Shown: piece by piece, positions 36,601 through 45,306 of the stretch | How the letters are laid out: each line of letters opens with the position of its first letter | Numbering within the stretch: the stretch's first letter is position 1 | Source of the DNA: CAYPNF01 sp964411985 | GTDB lineage: Bacteria > Verrucomicrobiota > Verrucomicrobiia > Limisphaerales > J093 | Length of the DNA stretch: 64,000 nucleotides | Direction of reading: 5' to 3' | Assembly: GCA_964411985.1 (NCBI GenBank) | Contig: CAYPNF010000047.1 | Span: forward strand, 1-64,000 | The notes under the pieces: generated by a model | What the model saw: only the letters and a program-made list of their open reading frames with translations | What the model was told of the DNA's origin: nothing | Databases searched by the model: none | Program-made: the position numbers and the translations under genes

Positions 36601-39398
36601 GCGTCTACCCCCGCAGTGTAGGTGACCGTCACGTTGGCTGCCCCTGGTCCCACAGCGGTGACGAGCCCGGTGGCAGAGACCCTCACGATACCTGGATTGG
36701 AAGTCGAATACGTTGTCCCCGGCAAAGAGCCGAGACTGACACTGGTTCCGTCCGCTCGCTTCCCAAGGACCACGATTTGTGACGAACCGCTTGGCTGCAG
36801 GACCGTCTTAGGCTGCTCCACCTGCAGATCCACCAACCGCGACGGATCTGCCCCCTCGCCTGCCAAGGCCGCCGACGAGGCAGCGAAGGAAGCCGGGCAG
36901 GCTGGCCAACCCTTGGAGGTGGAGTAGGTGCGAATCTCTGCAATACGCCCATTCAGAACCGCCTGCCCCGCCTGGTAGGCTCCATCGCTCTTGGCTGAAT
37001 CGTGACCCGCGTTAAAAGTGGTCAGGCCAGCCGTAAACTGCGCCTCCAGATTTGCCAGCGCCTGGCTCACCTTCGCTTGGAGAATCAGTTCCGCTTCGGC
37101 AGGATCGCGGTCACACGGGACACTCTCCGCCTCCACGGCTGCTTCAATGTTCTGCCATATTGGATTCACGATGCCGGGCCAATCCACGTCCCGGTGGTAA
37201 GCCTCGTGAGCCAGGCTCGCCGAGCGCATGTGCCATACGCCGCGGCCCCTTCCGAGGTACCCAGCCATCTCAGTGATGATCGTGCATTGGTTGGCCTGGT
37301 TCACATTGCCACCGTCCACAGCCACGGGCTCGGTGCTGACTAGCCCGCTATTGGTGCTGGTGTTGATGGCCCCTTTCCATGCCAAGCGGGAAACACGGTA
37401 CTTCCAAGTCTTGGTGGCGGCATCGTAGCAAAGCCCTCCCTCGATGGTAAACCCTCTGTGCCGAGTGTAATTCCCACTGGCGTCTGCATCGTTGCTGGTG
37501 ATAGGCCAATCACTCTGGTCCACGGGACCTACTTGATTGGGCGGACACTCAGGACCACCCGCAGGAGGGTCCCCAACGCACACTCCATCCACACAGCGGT
37601 CGTTGGTCGTGCAAGGATCGCCATCGTCACAGGGCTCCGTGCAGCCGGAATCCTCTTCGTCATCGGGCGTACCGTCATTGTCATCGTCGGGATCCTCATC
37701 GTTGGGAACCCCATCCCCGTCAACGTCATCATCGCTCCCGTTCGGGACGCCATCTCCATCAACATCATCGTCCTCCCCGTTTGGCACCCCATCGCCGTCG
37801 TCGTCAGGCCCCGAGCCATCGTCACCACCGTCACCACCACCCCCACCACCGGGCCCGCCCCCGGGTCCACCACCCGGCCCACCGCCACCCCGAATCTTGT
37901 CACACTTGCCGCTGGTGCCGGGCGCCGCCCCGTGCCAGCCTGGCTGTTTCACACCCACTCCAGGATCTGTCTCCACGTAATTGCCATCGGCCGTTACCGT
38001 CATCGGTCCAACCACCTCCCATTCGCCAAGACTGTGGTTGTAACTCCAGAGGGCGCTCTTGGCGCCAGGGGGGAGTTTCTTACCCGTCTTGGGATCCGGC
38101 AGGTTGGGGAATCGAACCGGCGCAGGCCGGTCAAAGTTCAAACCACCATCCGTCTGGATCGTAATGACCAGCGGCAGGTCCAAGCCGGCAGGTAAAGGCT
38201 CAGGCAGTCGATCAGGAGCAACGGGGGCCATTCCCACTTTGCCACCACGGGAACCGTTATCGGAAAAGAGCGAATTGGCAGGCACCACCAACTGCACCTC
38301 CTTCATGGCCGGGTTCTCATTCACCACCTCCTGCGGCGGTTTGATGGTTGTGTCTTCTGTGGCGCTCACCGCCTGCAGGGTCCCCTTCTTGACGAGAGGA
38401 AGAAAGATCTCGCCCGTGCCAGCGGCCAGGTTGTCCAACCTTCCGGCAACCGCCTCCCAAGCCTTGCCAATCACCGGATAATAGTCCCCATCCGGCCATT
38501 GACTCCCCTCGGCGGTGTGCCCATCCACATGCACGAAAAACCTTCCCACGGGAGCCGGCTCCAACTTGAAAGCTCCTTGTGCATCCGTCACAGCTCGCAA
38601 GGTCTCCTCAGCGCCGTCCACAGTAATGACCACCCCCTTCAGAGGCCGGTTGACGAATTCCCCTGGGCTGGGACCGGGCTGAGGATCGGAGGCATAGACC
38701 TTGCCGATCACTGCCGTGTTGCTCACCGGGGTTGCGCTAAAAGTGTCAAAAAAGATCTCCCTGCGACCGCCGGGAATCCCGTTGCTATCCGCATCCACCG
38801 GGAATCCACTCACATCCCTCAAGGAATCGCCCTCGAGCGTGACCTTAATGCGGGCCCCTTGGGGAAGGTCCTCGAGGTAAAACAAGGTGATCTTGTCACG
38901 CGTGGAATCAACCTCAACACGGGCTAGTAAACGCCTGCCTGCGAACTCAGCGTAGATTTGCTGAGTATCTACGACAACGTCAGGGGCTAAAGGAGCTGAG
39001 AGCTGAAATATGGTGTCGCGAGTTACCGCCACCCCGTTGGCTCCGTTCGGTGGAGAGGTCTCCGTCACCAAGGTAAGTACGGACTGGCTAGCGGCCCGAA
39101 GCCGGTAAAAGCGGCTCACCCCCAGCGGATCGATGGTCAAAGCGAATCGGCCGCCTGCAAGCTGCGGTGTCTGCAAGACTCGCGACCAAATGCCCCCTGA
39201 ACCCAAGGCTTGAGTCTCTTCCAGAAAGTATTCCGCAGCGACCTGCGGCCAGGAGAGCCGAACCTGCCGGGTCGGCAGACTCTCGACTTGGAGGGAGGGC
39301 ACCTGGGATTCGAGGGACACAGCCCAACGAGAGGCAAACCAAACAGAAGCCAGAAACAAGCCCGTAATGGCTCCAAGTATTCGTTTGTTCTTTTTCAT
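33681..39398 (-). CDS. Giant secreted mosaic protein with TSP3 repeats, HExxH domain and C-terminal SYLNA repeats
   Basis: A 1905-residue protein with a signal segment (ILGAITGLFLASVWFASRWA). In order I read: a W...FYRLR module (30-105), a Big_5-like Ig domain, a carboxypeptidase-regulatory-like domain (about 230-310), and a Gly/Asp-rich TSP3 calcium-binding stretch (about 513-590). A cysteine motif (CDDGDPCTTNDRCVDGVCVG) follows, then a domain with HEAYH at 731-735 that recalls the DUF922 putative Zn-protease family. Next come a Big_2 domain, more TSP3 repeats (about 943-1023), an LVIVD-type propeller region (about 1150-1470), Ig-like domains, TSP3 again (about 1683-1793) and four to five 23-residue SYLNA repeats at the end. 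The gene is AT-rich upstream. Confidence 0.82.
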   Translation of the reverse strand: MKKNKRILGAITGLFLASVWFASRWAVSLESQVPSLQVESLPTRQVRLSWPQVAAEYFLEETQALGSGGIWSRVLQTPQLAGGRFALTIDPLGVSRFYRLRAASQSVLTLVTETSPPNGANGVAVTRDTIFQLSAPLAPDVVVDTQQIYAEFAGRRLLARVEVDSTRDKITLFYLEDLPQGARIKVTLEGDSLRDVSGFPVDADSNGIPGGRREIFFDTFSATPVSNTAVIGKVYASDPQPGPSPGEFVNRPLKGVVITVDGAEETLRAVTDAQGAFKLEPAPVGRFFVHVDGHTAEGSQWPDGDYYPVIGKAWEAVAGRLDNLAAGTGEIFLPLVKKGTLQAVSATEDTTIKPPQEVVNENPAMKEVQLVVPANSLFSDNGSRGGKVGMAPVAPDRLPEPLPAGLDLPLVITIQTDGGLNFDRPAPVRFPNLPDPKTGKKLPPGAKSALWSYNHSLGEWEVVGPMTVTADGNYVETDPGVGVKQPGWHGAAPGTSGKCDKIRGGGGPGGGPGGGPGGGGGGDGGDDGSGPDDDGDGVPNGEDDDVDGDGVPNGSDDDVDGDGVPNDEDPDDDNDGTPDDEEDSGCTEPCDDGDPCTTNDRCVDGVCVGDPPAGGPECPPNQVGPVDQSDWPITSNDADASGNYTRHRGFTIEGGLCYDAATKTWKYRVSRLAWKGAINTSTNSGLVSTEPVAVDGGNVNQANQCTIITEMAGYLGRGRGVWHMRSASLAHEAYHRDVDWPGIVNPIWQNIEAAVEAESVPCDRDPAEAELILQAKVSQALANLEAQFTAGLTTFNAGHDSAKSDGAYQAGQAVLNGRIAEIRTYSTSKGWPACPASFAASSAALAGEGADPSRLVDLQVEQPKTVLQPSGSSQIVVLGKRADGTSVSLGSLPGTTYSTSNPGIVRVSATGLVTAVGPGAANVTVTYTAGVDAHPLFANASFVVPTTTDRDNDGMLDTWEQANGLNDNDPKDALFDADGDGLNNLREFELNTSPNKRDTDGDGLSDRDEVLEGTDPRHADKISDLSPSLGLHYFVLMNLDTGLIEQRGITGRNGEGHENLIMAPDTRYRQWVFHPSTRRIGTVDWVSPSSGTSFLLPAVVLYRDTTADSDHDGLRDRSEFILGTNPRKADTDGDGIVDGAEIKSGTDPLDGLPVRTGVVASADTPGNAVDVAAVNNYAVVADSDAGISIFDVQNGFTPTLVAQVNTPGVARGVALVGQPNDVDVLRIAVADGDAGLAVIDLTLPANARITHQVRLPASVYAVAAMGGIGYAGMVNSEIAVVDLASGSILERFRLPSGEPIQDLAISRQTLYALTTSRIYALPLDEGDLRVSSTIDSPGSVGAGQVRLRLFVADGLAYATHTVGFNVFDVSDRDNLKRLKVNNTAQRGWKQMVLNGSGLGVATVDANSTADGPHDVSIYSLGRDGLALNFMATLPTPGLATAVTLYNGIAYVADGRSGLQVLNYLAYDSGGQPPSIILSAYFPLDPAQAEEGKLANVFASVTDDVQIARVEFYVDGSRVGVDGNYPFEVTLVTPLRAPGKTSFLLRARAFDTGGNAAWSKDYQVALVADATPPRVARKFPAAGAIVGSVESIAAYFSEPIDLNTLTTETLRLSFAGDDGALGTADDQVLTSFEAEYRSALNALFLQLNTSLPPGLYQVSVRPPLADLAGNPLAAPVTWSFWVLGQEDSDNDGVPDNIEAALGLDPNKPDSDGDGILDGDEDLDGDRLLTRWELLFGYDPRAKDSDSNGANDDQEDADQDGLSNQDEQKHHTNPKNPDSDGDGWDDNGEVLEGTDPTNAASEPKVLVASVSASFLNALPDSAPAGTAVHVASPVVSYLNALAETVPAGTGILLISPPASYLNSLAEGVPVGTSVQVISPAVSYLNAVPEITSGVIYLVSPVVSYENQ
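33690..33990 (-). repeat. SYLNA tandem repeats (protein level, about 23 residues)
   Basis: The last 100 residues of the giant protein are four full and one partial copies of a unit like SPVVSYLNALAETVPAGTxxx. Units begin near 33990 and the last ends SPVVSYENQ at the stop. The DNA copies have diverged, so the pattern is held by selection on protein. Confidence 0.8.
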
Positions 39399-39810
39399 TC
39401 GCGTTTGGCCTTAGGATTGCCCAACAGCTTATTTACTCTCAGAATCCAATACTCTTATTTATCGTATTGTCAAATCTTCATACCACTTTCATGCTAATCT
39501 CAATTATTCCATTCTCTTTTGTTGTGACGGGGGTCTATCCATCCGTTCCTTGACAGGCTTTCAAGAGCATAGATAGAACAAGCAATTGTGTTATGTGGTT
39601 GATCATACATGCTTTACAATTCATTCTGTGGTCCCATCACCCAAACCCCAAGAGTCCGCTGAAGCGCTCTTGGATGAGAGACAAACGCTCCTTTTCATAG
39701 GCACGAAAGTTACTCTGTTTGGATTTTATAACTCTTTTTTGCTATTTACTGAACAATTTTTGGCATCTATATTAATGCCTTGGAAACATTGAATGATCGA
39801 AGTGGAAGCT
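39399..39810. other. AT-rich divergent intergenic region
   Basis: About 410 nt with clearly higher AT content than the flanking genes and no convincing ORF. It separates the minus-strand giant gene from the plus-strand glutaredoxin gene and must hold both promoters. A hairpin CAAGAG...CTCTTG occurs near 39650-39675. The AT-richness may reflect regulatory DNA or foreign origin. Confidence 0.55.
39745..39773 (+). promoter_or_regulatory. Putative sigma-70-type promoter of the glutaredoxin gene
   Basis: TTTACT (-35-like) and TATATT (-10-like) are separated by exactly 17 nt. A transcript would begin near 39780, leaving about 30 nt of leader before the ATG at 39811. Confidence 0.4.
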
Positions 39811-40146
39811 ATGAACAAGCCATCTATTGTAGCCTATTTGAAACCGCACTGCGGATGGAGTAAGGGTGTCCGCGCGGCCTTGCGCAAACACGAATTGCCC
39901 TTTGAGGACCGGGACATTCTCAACGATCCTTTTCAGCGCCAGGAGATGATCGAGAAGAGCGGCCAGACACTCAGCCCCTGCGTGGAAGTGGATGGGGTGA
40001 TGCTGGCCGACGTCAGTGGTGACGAGGTCGAAGCCTACCTGCTGGGGAAGGGACTGGTTCAGCCCACGGACCGTCGTGCCGAGGTGCCGACCAATGTGGG
40101 CTGTGCTCATGAGAAACCAGAACCGGCAGCCCTAACCTCTCGCTAA
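39811..40146 (+). CDS. Glutaredoxin-family protein with CGWS active site
   Basis: A 111-residue protein starting MNKPSIVAYLKPHCGWSKGV. I prefer ATG 39811, which has TGGAAG just upstream, over ATG 39793, which would leave almost no leader behind the putative promoter. The fold is thioredoxin-like: a first strand, the active site C-G-W-S (one catalytic cysteine, monothiol type), a helix GVRAALRKHEL, a strand FEDRDI, a SPCVEVDGVML segment in the cis-proline region and a C-terminal helix. The last 30 residues are an unusual tail with one further cysteine. Likely a cytosolic redox or glutathione-linked protein. It is followed by a strong terminator, so it is monocistronic. Confidence 0.75.
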   Translation: MNKPSIVAYLKPHCGWSKGVRAALRKHELPFEDRDILNDPFQRQEMIEKSGQTLSPCVEVDGVMLADVSGDEVEAYLLGKGLVQPTDRRAEVPTNVGCAHEKPEPAALTSR

Positions 40147-40171
40147 GGCGCTTCGGAAAGAGCTCCTGATC

Positions 40172-40211
40172 GGCCGCCAGGGATTAAATCCCCTGGTGGC
40201 CTTCTTCTTTG
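40172..40211 (+). terminator. Rho-independent terminator
   Basis: GGCCGCCAGGG pairs with CCCTGGTGGCC (one G-T mismatch) and is followed by TTCTTCTTTG. It lies 26 nt after the glutaredoxin stop. Confidence 0.8.
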
Positions 40212-40271
40212 TCGGAGAATCGGGTTTACTTCCTTGGCTCCCTTGGTTACAGATGCCGCCCCGAATTACCG

Positions 40272-42563
40272 ATGAGCGCTGTCTACGTATCTAGGATCGC
40301 CGGGGAACTCAAGGTTCTCCCTCAACAGGTTGCGGCAACCGCCAAGTTGCTGGCCGATGGGTCTACCGTCCCCTTCATCGCCCGTTACCGTAAGGAGGCC
40401 ACCGGATCGCTGGATGAGGTCGCAATCGCCAGCATCCGGGACCGGCTGATTAGCCTGGCCGAGACCGACCAACGGCGAGAATCCATCCTGAAATCCTTGG
40501 AGGAACGGAACCTTCTCACCGACGAACTTCGTACAGCCATCGCCAAAGCGGATACCCTGACAGCCTTGGAGGACATCTACCTACCCTACCGACCCAAACG
40601 CCGCACCCGCGCCACGATCGCGAAGGAACAAGGATTGGAACCGTTGGCCGACCTCCTCTTCCAACACCAGGATACGGCAGATCCTGAAAAGGAAGCAAAA
40701 GCCTTTCTCAGCGCGGAGAAAGGGGTTGAGACTGTCGAAATGGCTCTGGCCGGAGCTCGAGATATCCTGGCAGAACGGATTAGCGATGACGCTTTGGCCA
40801 GAACCCACTTGCGAGAACTCTATCACTCCGACGGAGTGGTTCGATCCAAGGTGATTTCCGACAAAGCGGAGGTCGGTGCCAAGTACAAGGACTATTTCGA
40901 CTGGACCGAGCCCGTTTCAGCGATCCCCAGCCATCGGATGCTGGCGATTCGCCGGGGGGAGACAGAGGGAGCCCTGATCGTCCGGATCAACCCGCCGGAG
41001 GAGAAGGCCTTGAGCCTCTTGGAACCTCTATTCGCCAAGGGTAAGGGCCCAGCGGCAGGGCACGTGCGACTGGCGGTACAGGACAGCTACAAGCGCTTAC
41101 TCGGACCAGCGATCGAGGTGGAGTTGCGCCTGGAGTCCAAGAAACGTGCTGACACGGAGGCGATCCGCGTCTTCGCCGATAACCTTCGAGAACTGCTGCT
41201 CGCACCTCCGTTGGGGCAGAAGAATGTGCTGGCGATCGATCCGGGTTTTCGGACCGGGTGCAAGGTTGTCTGCCTCGATCGCCAGGGAAAACTCCTCCAC
41301 CACGGAGTCGTGTATCCCACCGCGTCGTCTCCAAGCGAGGTGCGTGAGGCTGCGGAGACTGTTCTGGCCCTGGTTCGCAAGTTCCAAGTGGAGGCGATTG
41401 CGATCGGCAACGGCACTGCCGGTCGGGAGACCGAGGCATTCGTGCGCAAACTGAATCTGCCCGCCTCGATTCCCGTCGTGATGGTCAACGAAAGTGGCGC
41501 TTCGATCTACTCCGCCTCCGAAGTGGCGCGGGAAGAATTCCCGGACCAGGATGTGACGGTCCGCGGAGCGGTCTCCATTGGCAGGCGCTTGACGGATCCA
41601 CTCGCCGAGTTGGTGAAGCTGGATCCCAAATCAATCGGCGTCGGCCAGTACCAACATGACGTGGACCAGACCGCGCTCAAGCGGAGCCTCGACGATGTAG
41701 TGATGAGTTGCGTCAACGGCGTTGGCGTAGAGCTCAACACCGCCAGCAAGCAGTTACTCAGCTACGTCTCGGGCTTGGGACCCGCCTTGGCTGCCAACAT
41801 CGTTGCCTATCGTAACGAGCACGGGCCCTTCCCCTCGCGACAAAAACTGCTCCAGGTACCGCGGTTGGGACCCAAGGCGTTCGAGCAGGCGGCCGGCTTT
41901 CTTCGCATTCGCGATGCGGAAAACCCGCTGGATGCCAGCGCGGTCCACCCCGAGAGCTACGACCTCGTGGCTACCATGGCGCGGGACGCGTCTTGCGCGG
42001 TGGCTGACTTGCTGCGCAACCCGCAATTGCGCCAGCGAATCCAACTCCAGAAGTACGTGACGGAATCTGTCGGTTTGCCGACCCTCAACGACATTCTTGC
42101 CGAACTAGCCAAGCCCGGACGCGATCCACGCCGGCAGTTCGAGGTCTTCTCCTTCCAGGAAGGCGTGCAGAAGATGGAGGACCTGAAGCCCGGGATGAAA
42201 CTCCCAGGGATCGTCACCAACGTCACTGCGTTCGGCGCATTTGTGGACATCGGCGTGCACCAGGACGGACTGGTCCACGTGAGCCAACTGGCGGACCGCT
42301 TCGTCAAAGACCCGGCGGAAGTAGTCAAGGTCCACCAAAAGGTGATGGTGACCGTGACCGAAGTGGACCTGCCGCGAAAGCGCATCGCACTCTCGATGAA
42401 AGCAAGCCCGCAGATTGGTCCAGCGTCGGGTACCAAAACCTCGCCAGCCTCCCCTCGCACCCAACCGGGCCCCGCGCAGGGCAAGCCCTCAGCCCCTGCA
42501 CCGGTGGACTGGTTCACGGAAGCCCTTCAGCGTTCACAGAAGGGAAAGGGTAAGGGTCCGTAA
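40272..42563 (+). CDS. tex: Tex-family transcription accessory / RNA-binding protein
   Basis: A 763-residue protein; the ATG at 40272 (MSAVYVSRIAGELKVLPQQV) gives the conserved Tex start, while the frame is open to 40209. It has the N-terminal helical region with FIARYRKEATGSLDE and IYLPYRPKRRTRATIA, a YqgF/RNase-H-like domain (NVLAIDPGFRTGCKVVCLD), helix-hairpin-helix elements (SYVSGLGPALAANIVAYR, LLQVPRLGPKAFEQAAGF), and a C-terminal S1 domain (GMKLPGIVTNVTAFGAFVDI). A short proline- and lysine-rich tail follows. Tex binds nucleic acid and affects transcription in several bacteria; the precise role here is inferred. Confidence 0.93.
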   Translation: MSAVYVSRIAGELKVLPQQVAATAKLLADGSTVPFIARYRKEATGSLDEVAIASIRDRLISLAETDQRRESILKSLEERNLLTDELRTAIAKADTLTALEDIYLPYRPKRRTRATIAKEQGLEPLADLLFQHQDTADPEKEAKAFLSAEKGVETVEMALAGARDILAERISDDALARTHLRELYHSDGVVRSKVISDKAEVGAKYKDYFDWTEPVSAIPSHRMLAIRRGETEGALIVRINPPEEKALSLLEPLFAKGKGPAAGHVRLAVQDSYKRLLGPAIEVELRLESKKRADTEAIRVFADNLRELLLAPPLGQKNVLAIDPGFRTGCKVVCLDRQGKLLHHGVVYPTASSPSEVREAAETVLALVRKFQVEAIAIGNGTAGRETEAFVRKLNLPASIPVVMVNESGASIYSASEVAREEFPDQDVTVRGAVSIGRRLTDPLAELVKLDPKSIGVGQYQHDVDQTALKRSLDDVVMSCVNGVGVELNTASKQLLSYVSGLGPALAANIVAYRNEHGPFPSRQKLLQVPRLGPKAFEQAAGFLRIRDAENPLDASAVHPESYDLVATMARDASCAVADLLRNPQLRQRIQLQKYVTESVGLPTLNDILAELAKPGRDPRRQFEVFSFQEGVQKMEDLKPGMKLPGIVTNVTAFGAFVDIGVHQDGLVHVSQLADRFVKDPAEVVKVHQKVMVTVTEVDLPRKRIALSMKASPQIGPASGTKTSPASPRTQPGPAQGKPSAPAPVDWFTEALQRSQKGKGKGP

Positions 42564-42627
42564 ACTGTCACCAACACCTCCTCGTTCTACCGACTGAAGG
42601 GCCAGTAGCCGCAGGCAGGGAAGAGAC

Positions 42628-42698
42628 TTCACCATGAAGTTCATGAAGAAACATGAAGAAAGACCCTCTTCATGGTCCTTCCTGCTCTTCATGGTGAA
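42628..42698. repeat. Palindromic intergenic repeat (CATGAAG type)
   Basis: Perfect 12-bp inverted arms (TTCACCATGAAG at 42628-42639, CTTCATGGTGAA at 42687-42698) enclose two further CATGAAG copies and one CTTCATG. It lies between tex and panC and resembles dispersed palindromic repeats. It lacks a T-run, so it is not a standard terminator. Confidence 0.6.
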
Positions 42699-42792
42699 CC
42701 CACCCTCTGCTGCCGACTTCCAACGCATCTGAGCGCTTGGGCGCGCAAATACCTCGCCACTCCTGCTCGTCCATGGTAGCTTTGGGTGTCGT

Positions 42793-43656
42793 ATGCAGAC
42801 TGTTACGTCTCTGACTGCCATGCAGAAGCGTGCGCTTCACTGGAAGACGCACGGAGCGAAAGTGGGATTCGTGCCGACGATGGGTTACCTGCACGCCGGG
42901 CACATCTCGCTGGTCACCGAAGCACGAAAACGTGTTGGAGCCAAGGGCAAGGTTGTGGTCAGCATTTATGTGAATCCGACCCAATTTGCGCCCACCGAAG
43001 ACCTGGCCAAGTATCCCCGGGATTTGGCTCGTGACACTCGGTTATGTCGCGAAGCGGGTGTGGATGTTCTCTTCGTTCCGAAAGACGAGGAGATGTACAC
43101 CAAGGGAACGGGGACAGGTTACAGCACTTACGTCGTCGAGAACCAGCTTTCCCAACCCATGGAAGGAAGTTCGCGTCCCACGCATTTCCGGGGGGTCACC
43201 ACGGTGGTGGCCAAGCTGTTCAACCTGGTGCTTCCTGATGTGGCGGTGTTCGGGGCCAAGGATTGGCAGCAAGCGGCCGTGCTGCAACGAATGGTTCGTG
43301 ATTTGAACTTCCCGTTAACCATGGTGGTCGCTCCCACCCACCGCGAGAGCGATGGGCTGGCGATGAGTTCGCGCAACAAATACCTATCGCCGGAGCAGCG
43401 TCAGCAGGCCACGGCGTTGTCTCGAGCGATCCGAGCTGCTTCCGAGAAACTGGCAAGCCATTCCCAGGTCCGAGCCAGTGCGCTGCGCAAAGAGCTAAAA
43501 GGCCTGATCGAGCGAGAGCCGGAGGCGCGAGTCGACTACATCGAGTTCTTTGACTCAGAGACCCTGGAGCCGGCGGCGTTCGTGAAGCGCGGAACGCACG
43601 TGGCCCTGGCGGTGTTCGTAGGAAAGACCCGCCTCATCGACAACGCCCAACTTTGA
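42793..43656 (+). CDS. panC: Pantothenate synthetase
   Basis: A 287-residue protein with the PanC motifs: VGFVPTMGYLHAGHISLV containing the HIGH-like HAGH, VSIYVNPTQFAPTEDL, FRGVTTVVAKLFN, VFGAKDWQQAAVLQRMVRDL and the KMSKS-like SSRNKYLSPEQR. It joins pantoate and beta-alanine using ATP for coenzyme A synthesis. It heads a short plus-strand series with nadB 14 nt and pepT further downstream. No panB is in the window. Confidence 0.95.
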   Translation: MQTVTSLTAMQKRALHWKTHGAKVGFVPTMGYLHAGHISLVTEARKRVGAKGKVVVSIYVNPTQFAPTEDLAKYPRDLARDTRLCREAGVDVLFVPKDEEMYTKGTGTGYSTYVVENQLSQPMEGSSRPTHFRGVTTVVAKLFNLVLPDVAVFGAKDWQQAAVLQRMVRDLNFPLTMVVAPTHRESDGLAMSSRNKYLSPEQRQQATALSRAIRAASEKLASHSQVRASALRKELKGLIEREPEARVDYIEFFDSETLEPAAFVKRGTHVALAVFVGKTRLIDNAQL

Positions 43657-43670
43657 CAGACCCGAATCTT

Positions 43671-45290
43671 ATGAACGAACTGACGCTCCGCTTCGATTAC
43701 CTCGTCCTGGGCAGCGGCATCGCGGGACTCTCCTGTGCGCTGAAACTCGCCAAGCACGGAAAGGTGGCAATCGTCACCAAGAAGAGCAGCGCTGAGTCCA
43801 ACACCAATTATGCCCAAGGCGGCATCGCAGCCGTGACGAGCAAGGAAGACACGGTCGAGATGCATGTCCAGGACACGCTGGTCGCGGGAGCGGGTCTCTG
43901 CCGAGAGACGGTGGTCCGGACCATTGTGGAGGAAGGGCCCGCCCGCATCGCGGAACTGGTGGCCCTTGGAATCCGCTTCACGGAGCGCGAAGTGCCCCGG
44001 TCGGGTGGCATGAAGGAGTTCGACCTGGGAAAAGAGGGCGGCCACTCGAAGCGGCGAGTGCTCCACGCTCAGGATATCACGGGACGCGAAATCGAACGGG
44101 CTCTCCTCGATGCGGCTGAGCACGAGTCCAACATCCAGATCTTCGAAAACCACGTAGCCATTGACTTGGTCACCTCCCAGAAACTTCAAGGCGATGAGGG
44201 GCCTAACCGTTGCCTCGGAGCCTATGTCTTCGACAAGGAGACGCAGCAGGTGAAGACCTTTTCGGCAGGAACCACCGTGCTGGCCACCGGAGGGTGCGGC
44301 AAGGTCTATCTGTACACCACCAACCCGGATATTGCGACCGGGGACGGCGTGGCCATGGCCTATCGCGCGGGAGCTACCATTTCGAACATGGAGTTCATGC
44401 AGTTTCACCCCACCTGCCTTTATCACCCGAAAGCCAAATCGTTTCTCATCAGCGAAGCGGTGCGCGGCGAGGGTGCAGTGCTCCGAACTTTTGCAGGGAA
44501 CGAGTTCATGGATGCCTATCATCCGATGAAATCCCTCGCCCCGCGCGACATCGTGGCCAGGGCCATCGACAGCGAGATGAAGAAAAGCGGGAGTGACCAC
44601 GTTTTTCTCGACATCACCAACAAGCCCGCCCCGTTCATTATCAATCGATTCCCGAACATCTACCGGACTTGTCTTGGCTACGGAATCGACATCACCAAGG
44701 AACCCATTCCGGTCGTGCCGGCGGCACACTACCAGTGCGGAGGAGTTCGAACCACCCTGGATGGTGAGACGGGCATTGACGGTCTCCTGGCGGTGGGTGA
44801 AGTCTCCTGCACGGGACTTCATGGGGCCAACCGTCTGGCCAGCAACTCCCTGCTGGAGGCGGTCGTTTGCGCCCACCGCGCAGCCCAGAAAGCCTCCAGC
44901 CACCCCACCCCGCCGGCGCCGGGCGCCATTCCGCCATGGCAATCCGGAGACGCCCACAATCCCGATGAGTTGGTCGTGGTGTCGCATCTCTGGGACGAAA
45001 TCCGGCGGCTCATGTGGGATTACGTCGGCATTGTGCGCACCAACAAGCGTCTGCAGAGAGCCCAAAAACGGATCATCAACTTGCAGGCGGAGATCCAGGA
45101 ATACTACTGGGACTACACGGTGACGGCGGACCTGCTCGAGTTACGGAACATCGCCACGGTTGCCGACCTGATTGTGCAGTGCGCCATGCAGCGTCCTGAA
45201 AGCCGCGGCCTGCACTACAACTTAGATTACCCGGACGCAGACCCTGCCTGGGCGCAACGAGACTCGGCCGTACAGAAGAAGCAAAGCTGA
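43671..45290 (+). CDS. nadB: L-aspartate oxidase
   Basis: A 539-residue flavoprotein. The ATG at 43671 gives the family-like start MNELTLRFDYLVLGSGIAGLS with the FAD-binding GxGxxG; a TTG at 43653 overlapping the panC stop is less likely. Further motifs are NTNYAQGGIAAV, TVLATGGCGKVY, MEFMQFHPTCLYHP, EAVRGEGAVLR, HYQCGGVRTTLDGETG and GLHGANRLASNSLLEAVV. It oxidises aspartate to iminoaspartate, the first step of de novo NAD synthesis. The C-terminal helical domain is complete. No nadA or nadC is nearby. Confidence 0.95.
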   Translation: MNELTLRFDYLVLGSGIAGLSCALKLAKHGKVAIVTKKSSAESNTNYAQGGIAAVTSKEDTVEMHVQDTLVAGAGLCRETVVRTIVEEGPARIAELVALGIRFTEREVPRSGGMKEFDLGKEGGHSKRRVLHAQDITGREIERALLDAAEHESNIQIFENHVAIDLVTSQKLQGDEGPNRCLGAYVFDKETQQVKTFSAGTTVLATGGCGKVYLYTTNPDIATGDGVAMAYRAGATISNMEFMQFHPTCLYHPKAKSFLISEAVRGEGAVLRTFAGNEFMDAYHPMKSLAPRDIVARAIDSEMKKSGSDHVFLDITNKPAPFIINRFPNIYRTCLGYGIDITKEPIPVVPAAHYQCGGVRTTLDGETGIDGLLAVGEVSCTGLHGANRLASNSLLEAVVCAHRAAQKASSHPTPPAPGAIPPWQSGDAHNPDELVVVSHLWDEIRRLMWDYVGIVRTNKRLQRAQKRIINLQAEIQEYYWDYTVTADLLELRNIATVADLIVQCAMQRPESRGLHYNLDYPDADPAWAQRDSAVQKKQS

Positions 45291-45306
45291 GGACAAACCC
45301 AGATCT

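Noticed and set aside
31568..38927. Plus-strand open frames opposite the glycine-rich and TSP3 regions
   Set aside because: They are mirror products of Gly/Asp-rich coding on the other strand (Pro/His-rich or Ser/Pro-rich peptides).
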